In this document: positions 50,263-58,131 of the stretch, in pieces | Layout: every line of letters starts with the position of its first letter | How positions within the stretch are numbered: position 1 is the first letter of the stretch | Source: Massiliimalia massiliensis | Lineage (GTDB): Bacteria > Bacillota > Clostridia > Oscillospirales > Ruminococcaceae | Assembly (NCBI RefSeq): GCF_900155615.1 | Contig: NZ_FUHT01000004.1 | Span: 248,001 to 312,000 of the forward strand | DNA length: 64,000 bases | Reading direction: 5' to 3' | Notes under the pieces: generated by a model | The model's input: only the letters and a program-made list of their open reading frames with translations | The model's database searches: none | What the model was told of the DNA's origin: nothing | Program-made: the position numbers and the translations under genes

Positions 50263-51477
50263 ATGGAAACAATCCATCATGACCAACAGGTGATGATTTA
50301 TGGGCATGGTTCTGCCGGTCTGCTGGCAGATACCCTGAAGGACATGCGGGCGAAAAAGGTGCTTGTTGTCTGTACGGATCCGTTTCAGCCGATGTTTTTG
50401 GAGCATCAGCTTGAACTAGGAACAGAGTTTGTCCTGTTTGACAATTTCACCCCCAACCCGCTTTATGAATCGGTTGTGGAGGGAGTTGAACTTTTAAAAC
50501 GCGAACACTGCGACTGCATCCTCTCCATTGGCGGGGGCAGCTCGATTGACGTAGCAAAGTGTATCAATCTTTTCGCTGTGCTCGATCCGGAAATTAACTA
50601 TCTCAAACAGGAATGGAAGGGTGTTGCCGTACCCCATCTTTGTATTCCGACAACTGCGGGAACAGGAAGTGAATCCACCCGGTTTGCCGTTATCTATTTT
50701 GAGGGAGAGAAGCAATCGATTGCAAGCGCGGACTGTATCCCGGATCATGTCATCCTGGAGCCGGAATTTTTAATCACTCTCCCGCTTTACCAGAAAAAGG
50801 CGACCGTTCTTGACGCTCTGTGTCAGGCGATTGAATCTTACTGGTCGGTCAATTCCAATGAGAAGAGCAAAGAGTTTTCACGGGAAGCGATGAAGCTGAT
50901 TCTGAAAAATCTAAGGGCATATCTGGAAAATGATAAAAGAGCCGCGGAAGAGATTTGTCTGGGCGCTAACCTTGCAGGACGTGCCATCAATATTACCCAA
51001 ACAACAGCCGCGCACGCGATGAGCTATAAAATTACCTCCATGTACCATATGCCGCACGGACATGCGGTAGCGGTCTGCCTGCCGCAGGCGTGGGCCTATA
51101 TGCTCGCCCATCTGGACGAGTGCATTGATCCGCGCGGAGAGGCTTATCTTGGGTCGGTCCTGGAAGAGCTTGCCGCGTTTCTCGGGCTGGAAACCGGGAA
51201 AGCGCCTGAAGCATTCTTTGCAGTAACCGCTGCGATGGGGATGCTCCCGACAATTTATCTGACTGCAGACGAAGCAGGGGAACGTGTGATGCCGGAGGAA
51301 ATGGAAAAGCTGATCCATTCTGTCAATCCGGTTCGGCTGAAAAATTTCCCAATCCATCTGACCGAAGAAGCCATCCGGGAAATCTATACAAAGGTTTTCA
51401 CCAAATTGCCGGAAACAGAAATCAAAAAATTTGCCGAACAGGGAAACGCTTACCTCAAACAGTTTGAACAAGCATAG
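50263..51477 (+). CDS. Iron-dependent (group III) alcohol dehydrogenase, candidate phosphonoacetaldehyde reductase
   Basis: The 404-residue protein has the Fe-ADH Rossmann-type start VMIYGHGSAGLLADTLKDM, the dinucleotide loop LSIGGGSSIDVAKCINLF, PTTAGTGSESTRFAVI, and metal-ligand regions DALCQAIESYWS and AHAMSYKIT ... HMPHGHA. Phosphonoacetaldehyde reductases that form 2-hydroxyethylphosphonate belong to this family. The gene directly follows the phosphonate set, which lacks a transaminase, so this role is the best inference. The start is uncertain: TTG 50233 and GTG 50251 are in frame with closer ribosome-like sites, while ATG 50263 gives the usual N-terminus. Confidence 0.85.
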   Translation: METIHHDQQVMIYGHGSAGLLADTLKDMRAKKVLVVCTDPFQPMFLEHQLELGTEFVLFDNFTPNPLYESVVEGVELLKREHCDCILSIGGGSSIDVAKCINLFAVLDPEINYLKQEWKGVAVPHLCIPTTAGTGSESTRFAVIYFEGEKQSIASADCIPDHVILEPEFLITLPLYQKKATVLDALCQAIESYWSVNSNEKSKEFSREAMKLILKNLRAYLENDKRAAEEICLGANLAGRAINITQTTAAHAMSYKITSMYHMPHGHAVAVCLPQAWAYMLAHLDECIDPRGEAYLGSVLEELAAFLGLETGKAPEAFFAVTAAMGMLPTIYLTADEAGERVMPEEMEKLIHSVNPVRLKNFPIHLTEEAIREIYTKVFTKLPETEIKKFAEQGNAYLKQFEQA

Positions 51478-51486
51478 GGATGGTAT

Positions 51487-51534
51487 AAAAGCGAGAGAGA
51501 AATCGAGTCGGTTTCTCCCTTGCTTTTTATTTTG
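51487..51534 (+). terminator. Terminator of the phosphonate operon
   Basis: aaagcgagagagaaa pairs imperfectly with tttctcccttgcttt, followed by TTATTTTG. It begins 10 bases after the dehydrogenase stop. Confidence 0.8.
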
Positions 51535-51599
51535 AAAGCAAATTTGTATTTTTGACAAAAAATGGTCTAGTCTCGGTCGGATTTTCTCAAATGAAAATA

Positions 51600-51628
51600 T
51601 TGACGGCGGTAATAGAATATGATATGCT
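51600..51628 (+). promoter_or_regulatory. asnB promoter
   Basis: TTGACG (51600-51605), a 17-base spacer and TATGCT (51623-51628) lie directly before the T-box leader. A second TTGACA at 51552-51557 has no good -10. Confidence 0.65.
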
Positions 51629-51639
51629 ATTCTTAAAAG

Positions 51640-51920
51640 CAGAGATGGAGAAAAGTAAGACAATGTAGTTGTCACAGAGAGCAGGGGATGGTGCGAGCCC
51701 TGCACAATGTTTGTCCGAAAGAACACTCCGGAGCTGCGAGCTGAACTCCTGAAAGGAAAGTAGGCAAGCCGTCTGCCCGCGTTACTGGGCTAGCGTTTCA
51801 AAGGCGAACGCGAAAAAGGGGTCATTCTGCCTATGGGCAGGAATGGCAATTTAGGTGGCACCGCGGATTGGCAGCGATTCGTCCTATGGGTTAGGATGGA
51901 TTGGCTGCCTTTATTATTTC
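51640..51920 (+). promoter_or_regulatory. T-box leader of asnB (tRNA-Asn responsive)
   Basis: The T-box ggtggcaccgcgg (about 51855-51868) precedes a terminator stem (ggcagcga... / ...tggctgcc, ending about 51909 before TTTATTATTT). Stem I has ggag/ctcc at its base, agta in the 5' loop strand (51654-51657), and cgaaagAACactcc on the 3' strand. The specifier therefore reads AAC, an asparagine codon, in agreement with the gene below. A gagctgaactcc copy further on is not in the specifier position. Confidence 0.9.
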
Positions 51921-51952
51921 CATCAAGAAAATAATAAAAAGAGGTGCTGACT

Positions 51953-53536
51953 ATGTGTTCAATTATGGGTTATTTAGGAAAGGATTTGCCGAAAGAAACA
52001 TTTACCGAATGCCTGCTGCGGACAAAAGAACGGGGGCCGGATGACTGGCGGGTGGAGGAAACTCCCTTTGGCTGGCTCGGTTTTGCGCGCCTTGCGATTA
52101 TGGGGCTTACTCCGGAGGGAATGCAGCCTTTCCACCGGGATGGCTGCTGGACGGTCTGCAATGGGGAACTGTACGGATTCCGCGCGATGAAAAAACAGCT
52201 AGAGGAACGAGGCTATCAGTTCCAGGGAGACTCGGACTGCGAATTGCTCCTCCCGCTCTATCGGGAATACGGGTTGGAGATGTTCCAGCATTTGGATGCT
52301 GAATTTGCCTGCCTGCTGTACGACGGAACAAGTGGGAAGCTGGTTGCGGCGCGTGATCCAATCGGAATTCGTCCGCTCTATTACGGTTATTCCGAGAGCG
52401 GCGCGGTTGCATTTGCCAGTGAGCCGAAAAGCCTGGTTGGGCTGGTGAAAGAGATTTTTCCATTTCCGCCGGGACATTACTGGTGTGATGGGACGTTTAC
52501 CTGCTATCTGGATATCTCCCATGTGGACAGCTATTGCCATGATGATCTGGGCGCTGTCTGCGCTGCGATCCGGGAAAAATTAGTGGCCGGAATTGAAAAA
52601 CGCCTGGATGCGGATGCGCCGCTGGGCTTCCTCCTCTCAGGAGGGCTGGATTCCAGCTTGGTTTGCGCAGTTGCGGCAAGGCTGCTTGGAAAGCCGATCC
52701 GTACCTTTGCGATTGGAATGGATACGGATGCAATTGACCTGAAATACGCGCGCCAGGTTGCAGATTATATCGGGGCAGAGCATACAGAAATTATCATGAC
52801 GAAGGACGAGGTGCTCCGAACGCTTCCGGAGGTGATTGCAGCGTTGGGAACCTATGATATTACAACAATCCGTGCCAGTATGGGAATGTATCTGATCTGC
52901 CGGGCGATCCATGAGCAGACGGACGTCAAAGTTTTGCTGACTGGCGAGATTTCCGATGAGCTGTTCGGATATAAGTATACGGATTTTGCCCCCAGCGCAG
53001 CCGAGTTTCAGAAGGAAGCGCAGAAACGGTTGAGCGAGCTGCACTATTATGATGTATTGCGGGCGGATCGATGCCTGGCAAGCAACAGCCTGGAGGCAAG
53101 GGTTCCGTTTGGCGACCTGGATTTTGCCCGCTATGTCATGGCGATTGACCCGGCTAAAAAGATGAATACTTACGGTAAGGGAAAATATCTCCTCCGCAAG
53201 GCTTTTGAGGAGGGAGAATGGCTGCCGGAAGGTATCCTTTGGAGGGAAAAGGCAGCTTTCAGCGACGCTGTCGGGCACAGCATGGTAGATGACCTGAAAG
53301 AATATGCTGAAGCGCAGTATACCGACGAAGAGTTTGAAGAAAGGCGCAGGCAGTTTGACTTTGCGCAGCCCTTTACCAAGGAAAGCCTTCTTTACCGGGA
53401 AATATTTGAACGGTATTATCCGGGGCAGGCCAAGATGGTGCCGGATTTCTGGATGCCGAACAAATCCTGGGAGGGCTGCAACGTAGACGATCCGAGCGCG
53501 CGCGTCCTTGCAAACTATGGAGACAGTGGAAAATAA
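51953..53536 (+). CDS. asnB: Asparagine synthase (glutamine-hydrolysing)
   Basis: The enzyme makes asparagine from aspartate with glutamine and ATP. The 527-residue protein has the class II amidotransferase N-terminus with the nucleophile Cys2 (MCSIMGYLG), a glutaminase domain to about residue 190 (CNGELYGFRAMKKQL, RDPIGIRPLYYG) and the synthetase domain with the pyrophosphate loop GFLLSGGLDSSLVCAVAARL. Further motifs are LLTGEISDELFGYKYTDF and ASNSLEARVPFGDLDFARYV. ATG 51953 is fixed by the need for Cys2. The T-box ties expression to uncharged tRNA-Asn. Confidence 0.96.
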   Translation: MCSIMGYLGKDLPKETFTECLLRTKERGPDDWRVEETPFGWLGFARLAIMGLTPEGMQPFHRDGCWTVCNGELYGFRAMKKQLEERGYQFQGDSDCELLLPLYREYGLEMFQHLDAEFACLLYDGTSGKLVAARDPIGIRPLYYGYSESGAVAFASEPKSLVGLVKEIFPFPPGHYWCDGTFTCYLDISHVDSYCHDDLGAVCAAIREKLVAGIEKRLDADAPLGFLLSGGLDSSLVCAVAARLLGKPIRTFAIGMDTDAIDLKYARQVADYIGAEHTEIIMTKDEVLRTLPEVIAALGTYDITTIRASMGMYLICRAIHEQTDVKVLLTGEISDELFGYKYTDFAPSAAEFQKEAQKRLSELHYYDVLRADRCLASNSLEARVPFGDLDFARYVMAIDPAKKMNTYGKGKYLLRKAFEEGEWLPEGILWREKAAFSDAVGHSMVDDLKEYAEAQYTDEEFEERRRQFDFAQPFTKESLLYREIFERYYPGQAKMVPDFWMPNKSWEGCNVDDPSARVLANYGDSGK

Positions 53537-53537
53537 A

Positions 53538-53582
53538 GAACAGGATGAGCCCTGCCGTTTTTCGGCAGGGCTCATCCTGTAA
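53538..53582 (-). terminator. Terminator of the araC-type gene, shared with asnB
   Basis: A perfect 18-bp stem (53540-53557 with 53563-53580) has a TTTTT loop. Only the minus strand continues into a T-rich tail (ttctttatttt), so it is a better terminator for the araC-type gene. It could still stop asnB transcripts. Confidence 0.75.
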
Positions 53583-53592
53583 GCCTGGAGAC

Positions 53593-54345
53593 CTATCGTG
53601 GATTATCGCTGACAGAACCGGCCAGTTCCGTCGGAGCCACCCCTTCCAGCTTTTTAAAGACGCGGGAGAAATATCCGACATCGTAAAAGCCGGAGAGATA
53701 GGCGATATGGCTGATCGGATATTTCGGGTAAGTCGCATTCTGGATCAGCTTTTTTGCAAGATCAATTTTCATTCGGTTGAGGTACTGCACCGGGGTCATC
53801 CCGGTCTCGCGCTTAAAGCAGCGCCGTACATAATCGTCGCAGTAGTTCATCTGCTCCATTGCATCCCGGATTTCGAAGTCGGGATTAGTAAAATTCTGCG
53901 CGATCAGGTTCTTCAGGATTTCAACCCGTTCATCCTGATGCTCTGCCTGATCCCACCGGGTGATAAGCGCGCAAACTGCCTCCATCAGCGTTGCTGCAAT
54001 CTGATCATTATTGTCCTGATGGTAGTGCTGATATGCGATTTCCAGGAGCTGCTGCACCTCTTTTTCCGGATTATCTTCAAAATGATGGTGGCGCAGGCTG
54101 TTAAAATAATATGGGTCAGAGAACAGGATAGACAGGTCGGCGAAACCGCCTTCCCTGGCCGCCTTGTGGTGGACTACGCCGGGCGGGCAGAGTACGATAG
54201 CACCGGGATGAAATTCTGTTGTGTCCTGGCCGAGATAATTTAATCCGCTGCCTTCAGTGTTGATGATGATTTCCCATACGTCATGCTTGTGAGGAAAGAC
54301 AGTAGCGGACTTTGAATAAAAGATTTGCATCTGGAAAATTTTCAT
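53593..54345 (-). CDS. AraC family transcriptional regulator
   Basis: The 250-residue protein has an N-terminal cupin sensor domain (VFPHKHDVWEIIINTEGSGL, CPPGVVHHKAAREGG) and a C-terminal pair of helix-turn-helix units (NYCDDYVRRCFKRETGMTPVQYL, then ISHIAYLSGFYDVGYFSRVFKKLEG). ATG 54345 has aaaggtgg 6 bases upstream. It is divergent from a zinc alcohol dehydrogenase gene 150 bases away, which is probably its target. The ligand is unknown; a sugar or polyol would fit. Confidence 0.93.
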   Translation of the reverse strand: MKIFQMQIFYSKSATVFPHKHDVWEIIINTEGSGLNYLGQDTTEFHPGAIVLCPPGVVHHKAAREGGFADLSILFSDPYYFNSLRHHHFEDNPEKEVQQLLEIAYQHYHQDNNDQIAATLMEAVCALITRWDQAEHQDERVEILKNLIAQNFTNPDFEIRDAMEQMNYCDDYVRRCFKRETGMTPVQYLNRMKIDLAKKLIQNATYPKYPISHIAYLSGFYDVGYFSRVFKKLEGVAPTELAGSVSDNPR

Positions 54346-54494
54346 AAAAACCACCTTTTATGTATATTATATACCGGAAAGTCGGTTTTGTCCAGATTTA
54401 TTTCGCTTTTATGATATTTCTCAAGCGGATTTGCTGATATGATATAAGTGTAGTCAGGAATAGAAATGTACAAAGGCTGCAGGAGGAAAATTAG

Positions 54495-55484
54495 ATGAAG
54501 CAGATTGTGATGACTGGCCCGAAAACCAGTAAAATAATAGATGTAGAGATCCCTAAAATTGATGATAACCATATTCTGGTCCGTGTTACCTATACGGGGA
54601 TGTGCCATTCAGAGTGGTATCCATGGTCAACGGCTCAGCCCGGAGATGTATTCGGGCATGAGACGGTAGGCGTAGTAGCAGAGGTCGGCAGAAACGTCAG
54701 GGGCTTTTCGGTCGGGGATCGTGTGACAGGCCTGGGCGGCGGTGGATACAAGGAATATATTGTTATGGAACCCCACAAGGCTTGCCATGTGCCGGATAAT
54801 CTGGATGATCTTGATGCGATTGCAGAGCCGCTTGCGTGCCTGTTAAGCGCAGGGCAGAAAATGTCCCCGGCATTGTGCGGAGACCCGATTGCGGTTGTAG
54901 GAGCCGGTTATATGGGGCTTGGGATGATTTCTCTTTTCCGCGCAATGGGCTACGGCGATATTATTGTGGTCGACCCGCGGGAGGAAGCCAGGGAAAATGC
55001 CCTGAAATTTGGCGCAACGGCGGTTTATACACCGGAGAACCTGCCGCAGGAGATGGTGTTAAACTGGAAAACCTGGGGAAAACCGGATTTGACCCGAGAC
55101 GGCCATAAGGCAGATATCTTTAACCTTGGCTTCCATGATGTCATGGAGTTTGCAGGTACAGAGGCCGCGCTCCGGCTGGCTGGTGATATGGTTTCAGCCC
55201 ATGGACGGCTGGGCATCGGCGGCTTTCATAATGACGGAGACCGTTTGATTGACTATAAACTATGGAATATGAAGGCGCTTACTTCGGTCAACTGCCATGA
55301 GCGGCGGATCGAATATGAAGCAGGTTTGTGCAAACGGGCGCTCGAGCTCATCTCCAAAGGAATTTGGAAATTCAAAGGCGTTACCAACCACGTCTATTCT
55401 ATGGAAGAATTTGACAAGGCAAACTATGATATGGAAAGTAAGGTTGGAAATTTCATTAAAGGTGCGGTTCAGTGCAGCGACTAG
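54495..55484 (+). CDS. Zinc-containing alcohol/polyol dehydrogenase (MDR family)
   Basis: The 329-residue medium-chain dehydrogenase has the catalytic zinc region YTGMCHSEWYPWSTAQPGD with VFGHETVGVVAEVG, and the coenzyme motif IAVVGAGYMGLGMISLF near residue 135. It has a short catalytic domain and lacks the structural-zinc cysteine cluster of classical enzymes. This is close to the sugar-related or threonine-type MDR subgroup. The substrate cannot be read from sequence; the divergent AraC regulator suggests induction by a carbohydrate. Confidence 0.88.
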   Translation: MKQIVMTGPKTSKIIDVEIPKIDDNHILVRVTYTGMCHSEWYPWSTAQPGDVFGHETVGVVAEVGRNVRGFSVGDRVTGLGGGGYKEYIVMEPHKACHVPDNLDDLDAIAEPLACLLSAGQKMSPALCGDPIAVVGAGYMGLGMISLFRAMGYGDIIVVDPREEARENALKFGATAVYTPENLPQEMVLNWKTWGKPDLTRDGHKADIFNLGFHDVMEFAGTEAALRLAGDMVSAHGRLGIGGFHNDGDRLIDYKLWNMKALTSVNCHERRIEYEAGLCKRALELISKGIWKFKGVTNHVYSMEEFDKANYDMESKVGNFIKGAVQCSD

Positions 55485-55502
55485 CAGTTGTTACGGAAAT
55501 AG

Positions 55503-55556
55503 AAAAATGGCAAAAGCGGTTCCAGCCTCCATCTGGAGCCGCTTTTGCCATTTCTG
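55503..55556 (+). terminator. Terminator of the zinc dehydrogenase gene
   Basis: aaatggcaaaagcgg pairs with ccgcttttgccattt, with an inner ccag/ctgg pair, 20 bases after the stop. The tail is only weakly T-rich. Confidence 0.7.
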
Positions 55557-55561
55557 GCTGA

Positions 55562-55603
55562 CAAAAAGGACGATAGGGAGATATCTCCCATCGTCCTTTT
55601 TGC
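55562..55603 (-). terminator. Terminator of glnN
   Basis: A near-perfect palindrome, aaaaaggacgat ... atcgtcctttttg with a gggagatatctccc centre, begins about 12 bases after the glnN stop and has A/T tails on both sides. Confidence 0.88.
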
Positions 55604-55614
55604 CGTTTGAAGGA

Positions 55615-57753
55615 TTAATAGTGAACGCTGTAGAGCAGTTGCGTGTAGTTTGGATAAGGCCAGTATTCCTCTGAGGTGGCTTCCTCCATTTTGTCTACGG
55701 TGGCGCGGAGCTGCTCCATGTCTACCAGCACCGTATCTTTGAAGCAAACGCCCTGTTCAGTAACGTCGCTGAGTTCCTGTGCGGCCGACAGATCGCGCTG
55801 GAGCTTGCCAACCTGTTCGTAAGCCAGCTTTACATCCTCGGACAATGCTTTGATCTGATCCATTTCATAGTCAAGTGGGATCGAATCGCAGAGCGCTTTT
55901 TTATCCAGCGCCGACTGCGTCAGGGAATGAATGTAGGAGGCGACTGCCGGCAGGATTTTACGTTTTGCCATATCCAGCATTGTGAGTGCTTCGATGTTAA
56001 TTTTTTTGCTGTAGGATTCCATCAAAATTTCATATCTGGAATGAAGCTCTGCTGTGGTGAAAATTTTATGCTTGGTGAACAGCGCGACATTTTTATCGGA
56101 AATGAAGCTGGGCAGCGCGTCTACTGTAGTTTTCAGATTCAGTAGTCCGCGTCGTTTTGCTTCTTCCACCCATTCATCAGAATAGTTGTTTCCGTTGAAA
56201 ACGATCCGCTTATGTTCGGAAAAGGTCTTTTTGATCAGCTCATGTAATGCTGCGTTGAAATCATCCGCCTGTTCGAGAATATCGGCAAACTGGGAAAGCT
56301 CTTCTGCGACAATCGTGTTGAGTACGATGTTCGGCCCGGAAATGGACAGGGTGGAGCCCAGCATCCGGAACTCGAATTTGTTGCCGGTGAATGCAAACGG
56401 AGAGGTACGGTTTCGGTCGGTGGTGTCCTTCGGAAAACGCGGCAGGATATGCACGCCAACCCGCATGTCTTCTTTATCCTTCTGGCTGTAGGCCGAGCCG
56501 TTTTCAATTGATTCCAGGATTTCAGTCAGCTCATCGCCTAAAAACATCGAGACGATTGCCGGCGGCGCTTCATTCGCGCCCAGCCGGTGGTCGTTCCCTG
56601 CGCTGGCAACGGAAACACGAAGCAGATCCTGATACTCATCCACTGCTTTGATTACTGCGGTTAAGAAGAGGAGGAACTGTGCGTTTTCCCTCGGGGAATC
56701 ACCGGGCTCTAAAAGGTTGACGCCAGTGTTGGTAGAGATAGACCAGTTGTTGTGCTTGCCGCTTCCGTTCACGCCGTCAAACGGTTTCTCATGAAGCAGG
56801 CAGGCCATGCCGTGACGGGAGGCGACCTTCTGCATGATTTCCATCATGAGCTGGTTGTGGTCGGTTGCAACATTGGTAGAGGAAAAGATCGGTGCGAGCT
56901 CGTGCTGGGCCGGCGCAACCTCGTTGTGCTCGGTTTTTGCGAGGACACCGAGCTTCCAGAGCTCCTCATCCAAATCTTTCATAAATGCTGCGACGCGGGG
57001 CTTGATTACACCAAAATAGTGGTCTTCCAGTTCCTGGCCCTTCGGCGATTTGCTCCCAAACAGGGTGCGGTTGCAGAGAACCAAATCTTCCCTCTGCTGG
57101 AACGTATCCTGGTCAATCAGGAAATACTCCTGTTCCGGCCCGACGGTGGTGTTAACGCGGCTGACTTCGGTATGCCCGAACAGCCTCAGAATCCGCAGAG
57201 CCTGTTTGTTAATCACCTCCATAGAACGGAGAAGCGGAGTCTTTTTATCCAGCGCCTCACCGCTGTAGGAGCAGAAAACGGTCGGAATGCATAGGGTATC
57301 GTCTTTGATAAAGGCATAGGAGGATGGATCCCATGCGGTATACCCCCTGGCCTCAAAGGTAGCGCGCAGTCCGCCTGACGGGAAGCTGGAGGCGTCCGGT
57401 TCTCCCTTCACCAATTCTTTTCCACTGAATTCCATGATAACTGAGCTGTCTCCTTCCGGAGAGATAAAGCTGTCATGTTTTTCCGCGGTGATTCCGGTCA
57501 TTGGCTGGAACCAGTGTGTAAAGTGGGTGGCACCCTTTTCTACTGCCCAGTCCTTCATAGCATTGGCAACGACATTGGCAATACTCTTGTCAAGGCTTTT
57601 GCCCAGCTCAATAGTTTTCCTCAACGCCCTGTATGTATCTTTTGGCAGCCTTTCCTTCATTACATGGTCGTTAAACACCATGCTGCCGAACAATTCCGGG
57701 ATACGGCTTAGTTCGTCCTTTGCTTTTTGTGCGGATAATACAACCTGGCTCAT
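55615..57753 (-). CDS. glnN: Glutamine synthetase type III
   Basis: This large glutamine synthetase makes glutamine from glutamate, ammonia and ATP. The 712-residue protein matches the GSIII family in length and in motifs: [54 protein letters not shown], the [20 protein letters not shown] catalytic segment, and [19 protein letters not shown] 57753 is chosen over the two upstream in-frame starts because gaaaggaagg then lies 8 bases away. It has its own promoter and a leader terminator, and diverges from the glutamate synthase genes. A type I enzyme is encoded at 63195. Confidence 0.96.
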   Translation of the reverse strand: MSQVVLSAQKAKDELSRIPELFGSMVFNDHVMKERLPKDTYRALRKTIELGKSLDKSIANVVANAMKDWAVEKGATHFTHWFQPMTGITAEKHDSFISPEGDSSVIMEFSGKELVKGEPDASSFPSGGLRATFEARGYTAWDPSSYAFIKDDTLCIPTVFCSYSGEALDKKTPLLRSMEVINKQALRILRLFGHTEVSRVNTTVGPEQEYFLIDQDTFQQREDLVLCNRTLFGSKSPKGQELEDHYFGVIKPRVAAFMKDLDEELWKLGVLAKTEHNEVAPAQHELAPIFSSTNVATDHNQLMMEIMQKVASRHGMACLLHEKPFDGVNGSGKHNNWSISTNTGVNLLEPGDSPRENAQFLLFLTAVIKAVDEYQDLLRVSVASAGNDHRLGANEAPPAIVSMFLGDELTEILESIENGSAYSQKDKEDMRVGVHILPRFPKDTTDRNRTSPFAFTGNKFEFRMLGSTLSISGPNIVLNTIVAEELSQFADILEQADDFNAALHELIKKTFSEHKRIVFNGNNYSDEWVEEAKRRGLLNLKTTVDALPSFISDKNVALFTKHKIFTTAELHSRYEILMESYSKKINIEALTMLDMAKRKILPAVASYIHSLTQSALDKKALCDSIPLDYEMDQIKALSEDVKLAYEQVGKLQRDLSAAQELSDVTEQGVCFKDTVLVDMEQLRATVDKMEEATSEEYWPYPNYTQLLYSVHY

Positions 57754-57812
57754 CTGCATTCCTTCCTTTCTCCTCATTCATCATAATATTAGTTTAACAG
57801 CAGCCATAATAA

Positions 57813-57848
57813 AAAAAGAAAGCGCCGCGGCATCCTGCCGCAGCGCCC
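57813..57848 (-). terminator. Leader terminator (attenuator) of glnN
   Basis: On the minus strand gggcgctgcggca pairs with tgccgcggcgct, followed by TTTCTTTTTTT. It begins about 10 bases after the predicted transcription start and ends 60 bases before the gene, so it would block expression unless prevented. Confidence 0.85.
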
Positions 57849-57854
57849 TTGCTG
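57841..57854 (-). promoter_or_regulatory. Competing hairpin with AAGGGC hexaloop in the glnN leader
   Basis: On the minus strand cagc (57854-57851), loop aaggggc-type AAGGGC (57850-57845) and gctg (57844-57841) form a small stem-loop. Its 3' arm is part of the terminator 5' arm, so the two exclude each other. Loop positions 1 (A) and 4 (G) match ANTAR-protein targets. Confidence 0.5.
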
Positions 57855-57865
57855 TTTCTGCTTGC

Positions 57866-57894
57866 ATTATATTCCTGTTTTTAAGAATTGTCAA
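57866..57894 (-). promoter_or_regulatory. glnN promoter
   Basis: On the minus strand TTGACA (57894-57889), a 17-base spacer and TATAAT (57871-57866): a perfect sigma-A promoter. Confidence 0.92.
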
Positions 57895-58004
57895 GAGAAA
57901 ATTTGCAAGTTTTTTCAAATCCCTGTCATTTTTATCCTGAATAACAAAAAACAATAGGAATAAAAGCTTTGATTTGTAAAGAACAGAAATCTTTTCGCAA
58001 GTTA

Positions 58005-58033
58005 TTGACAACAAACTTGCAATATATTATAAT
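58005..58033 (+). promoter_or_regulatory. Promoter of the glutamate synthase operon
   Basis: TTGACA (58005-58010), a 17-base spacer and TATAAT (58028-58033): a perfect sigma-A promoter, 111 bases from the divergent glnN promoter. Confidence 0.92.
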
Positions 58034-58040
58034 AGTTCCA

Positions 58041-58058
58041 ATGAACAACGGCGTTCAT
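58041..58058 (+). promoter_or_regulatory. Competing hairpin with AACGGC hexaloop in the glutamate synthase leader
   Basis: atgaac (58041-58046), loop AACGGC (58047-58052) and gttcat (58053-58058) form a perfect 6-bp stem at the predicted RNA 5' end. The loop end and the 3' arm belong to the terminator 5' arm, so the two structures exclude each other. A at loop position 1 and G at position 4 match ANTAR targets and the glnN leader. Confidence 0.55.
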
Positions 58059-58109
58059 GATATGATGTCTTTCCATGGGCAAAGACGTGATATCATGAAC
58101 GCTTTTTTT
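58051..58109 (+). terminator. Leader terminator of the glutamate synthase operon
   Basis: A 22-bp stem with one mismatch (58051-58072 with 58081-58102) and an 8-base loop is followed by TTTTTTT. It starts about 10 bases after the predicted transcription start and ends 23 bases before the first gene. Confidence 0.92.
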
Positions 58110-58131
58110 ATGTTTGAGGGGGAATGAGGCT

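Noticed and set aside
51720-51760. Reading the asnB specifier as the gagctgaactcc copy (Leu CUC or Asn AAC)
   Set aside because: The S-turn agta and the ggag/ctcc base of stem I place the specifier at the earlier cgaaagAACactcc, so this second copy is outside the loop.
52637-53575. A 312-codon frame on the minus strand
   Set aside because: It is antisense to asnB and has no recognisable motif or translation start signal.
56752-57294. A 180-codon frame on the plus strand inside glnN
   Set aside because: It is the antisense shadow of the glutamine synthetase catalytic domain.
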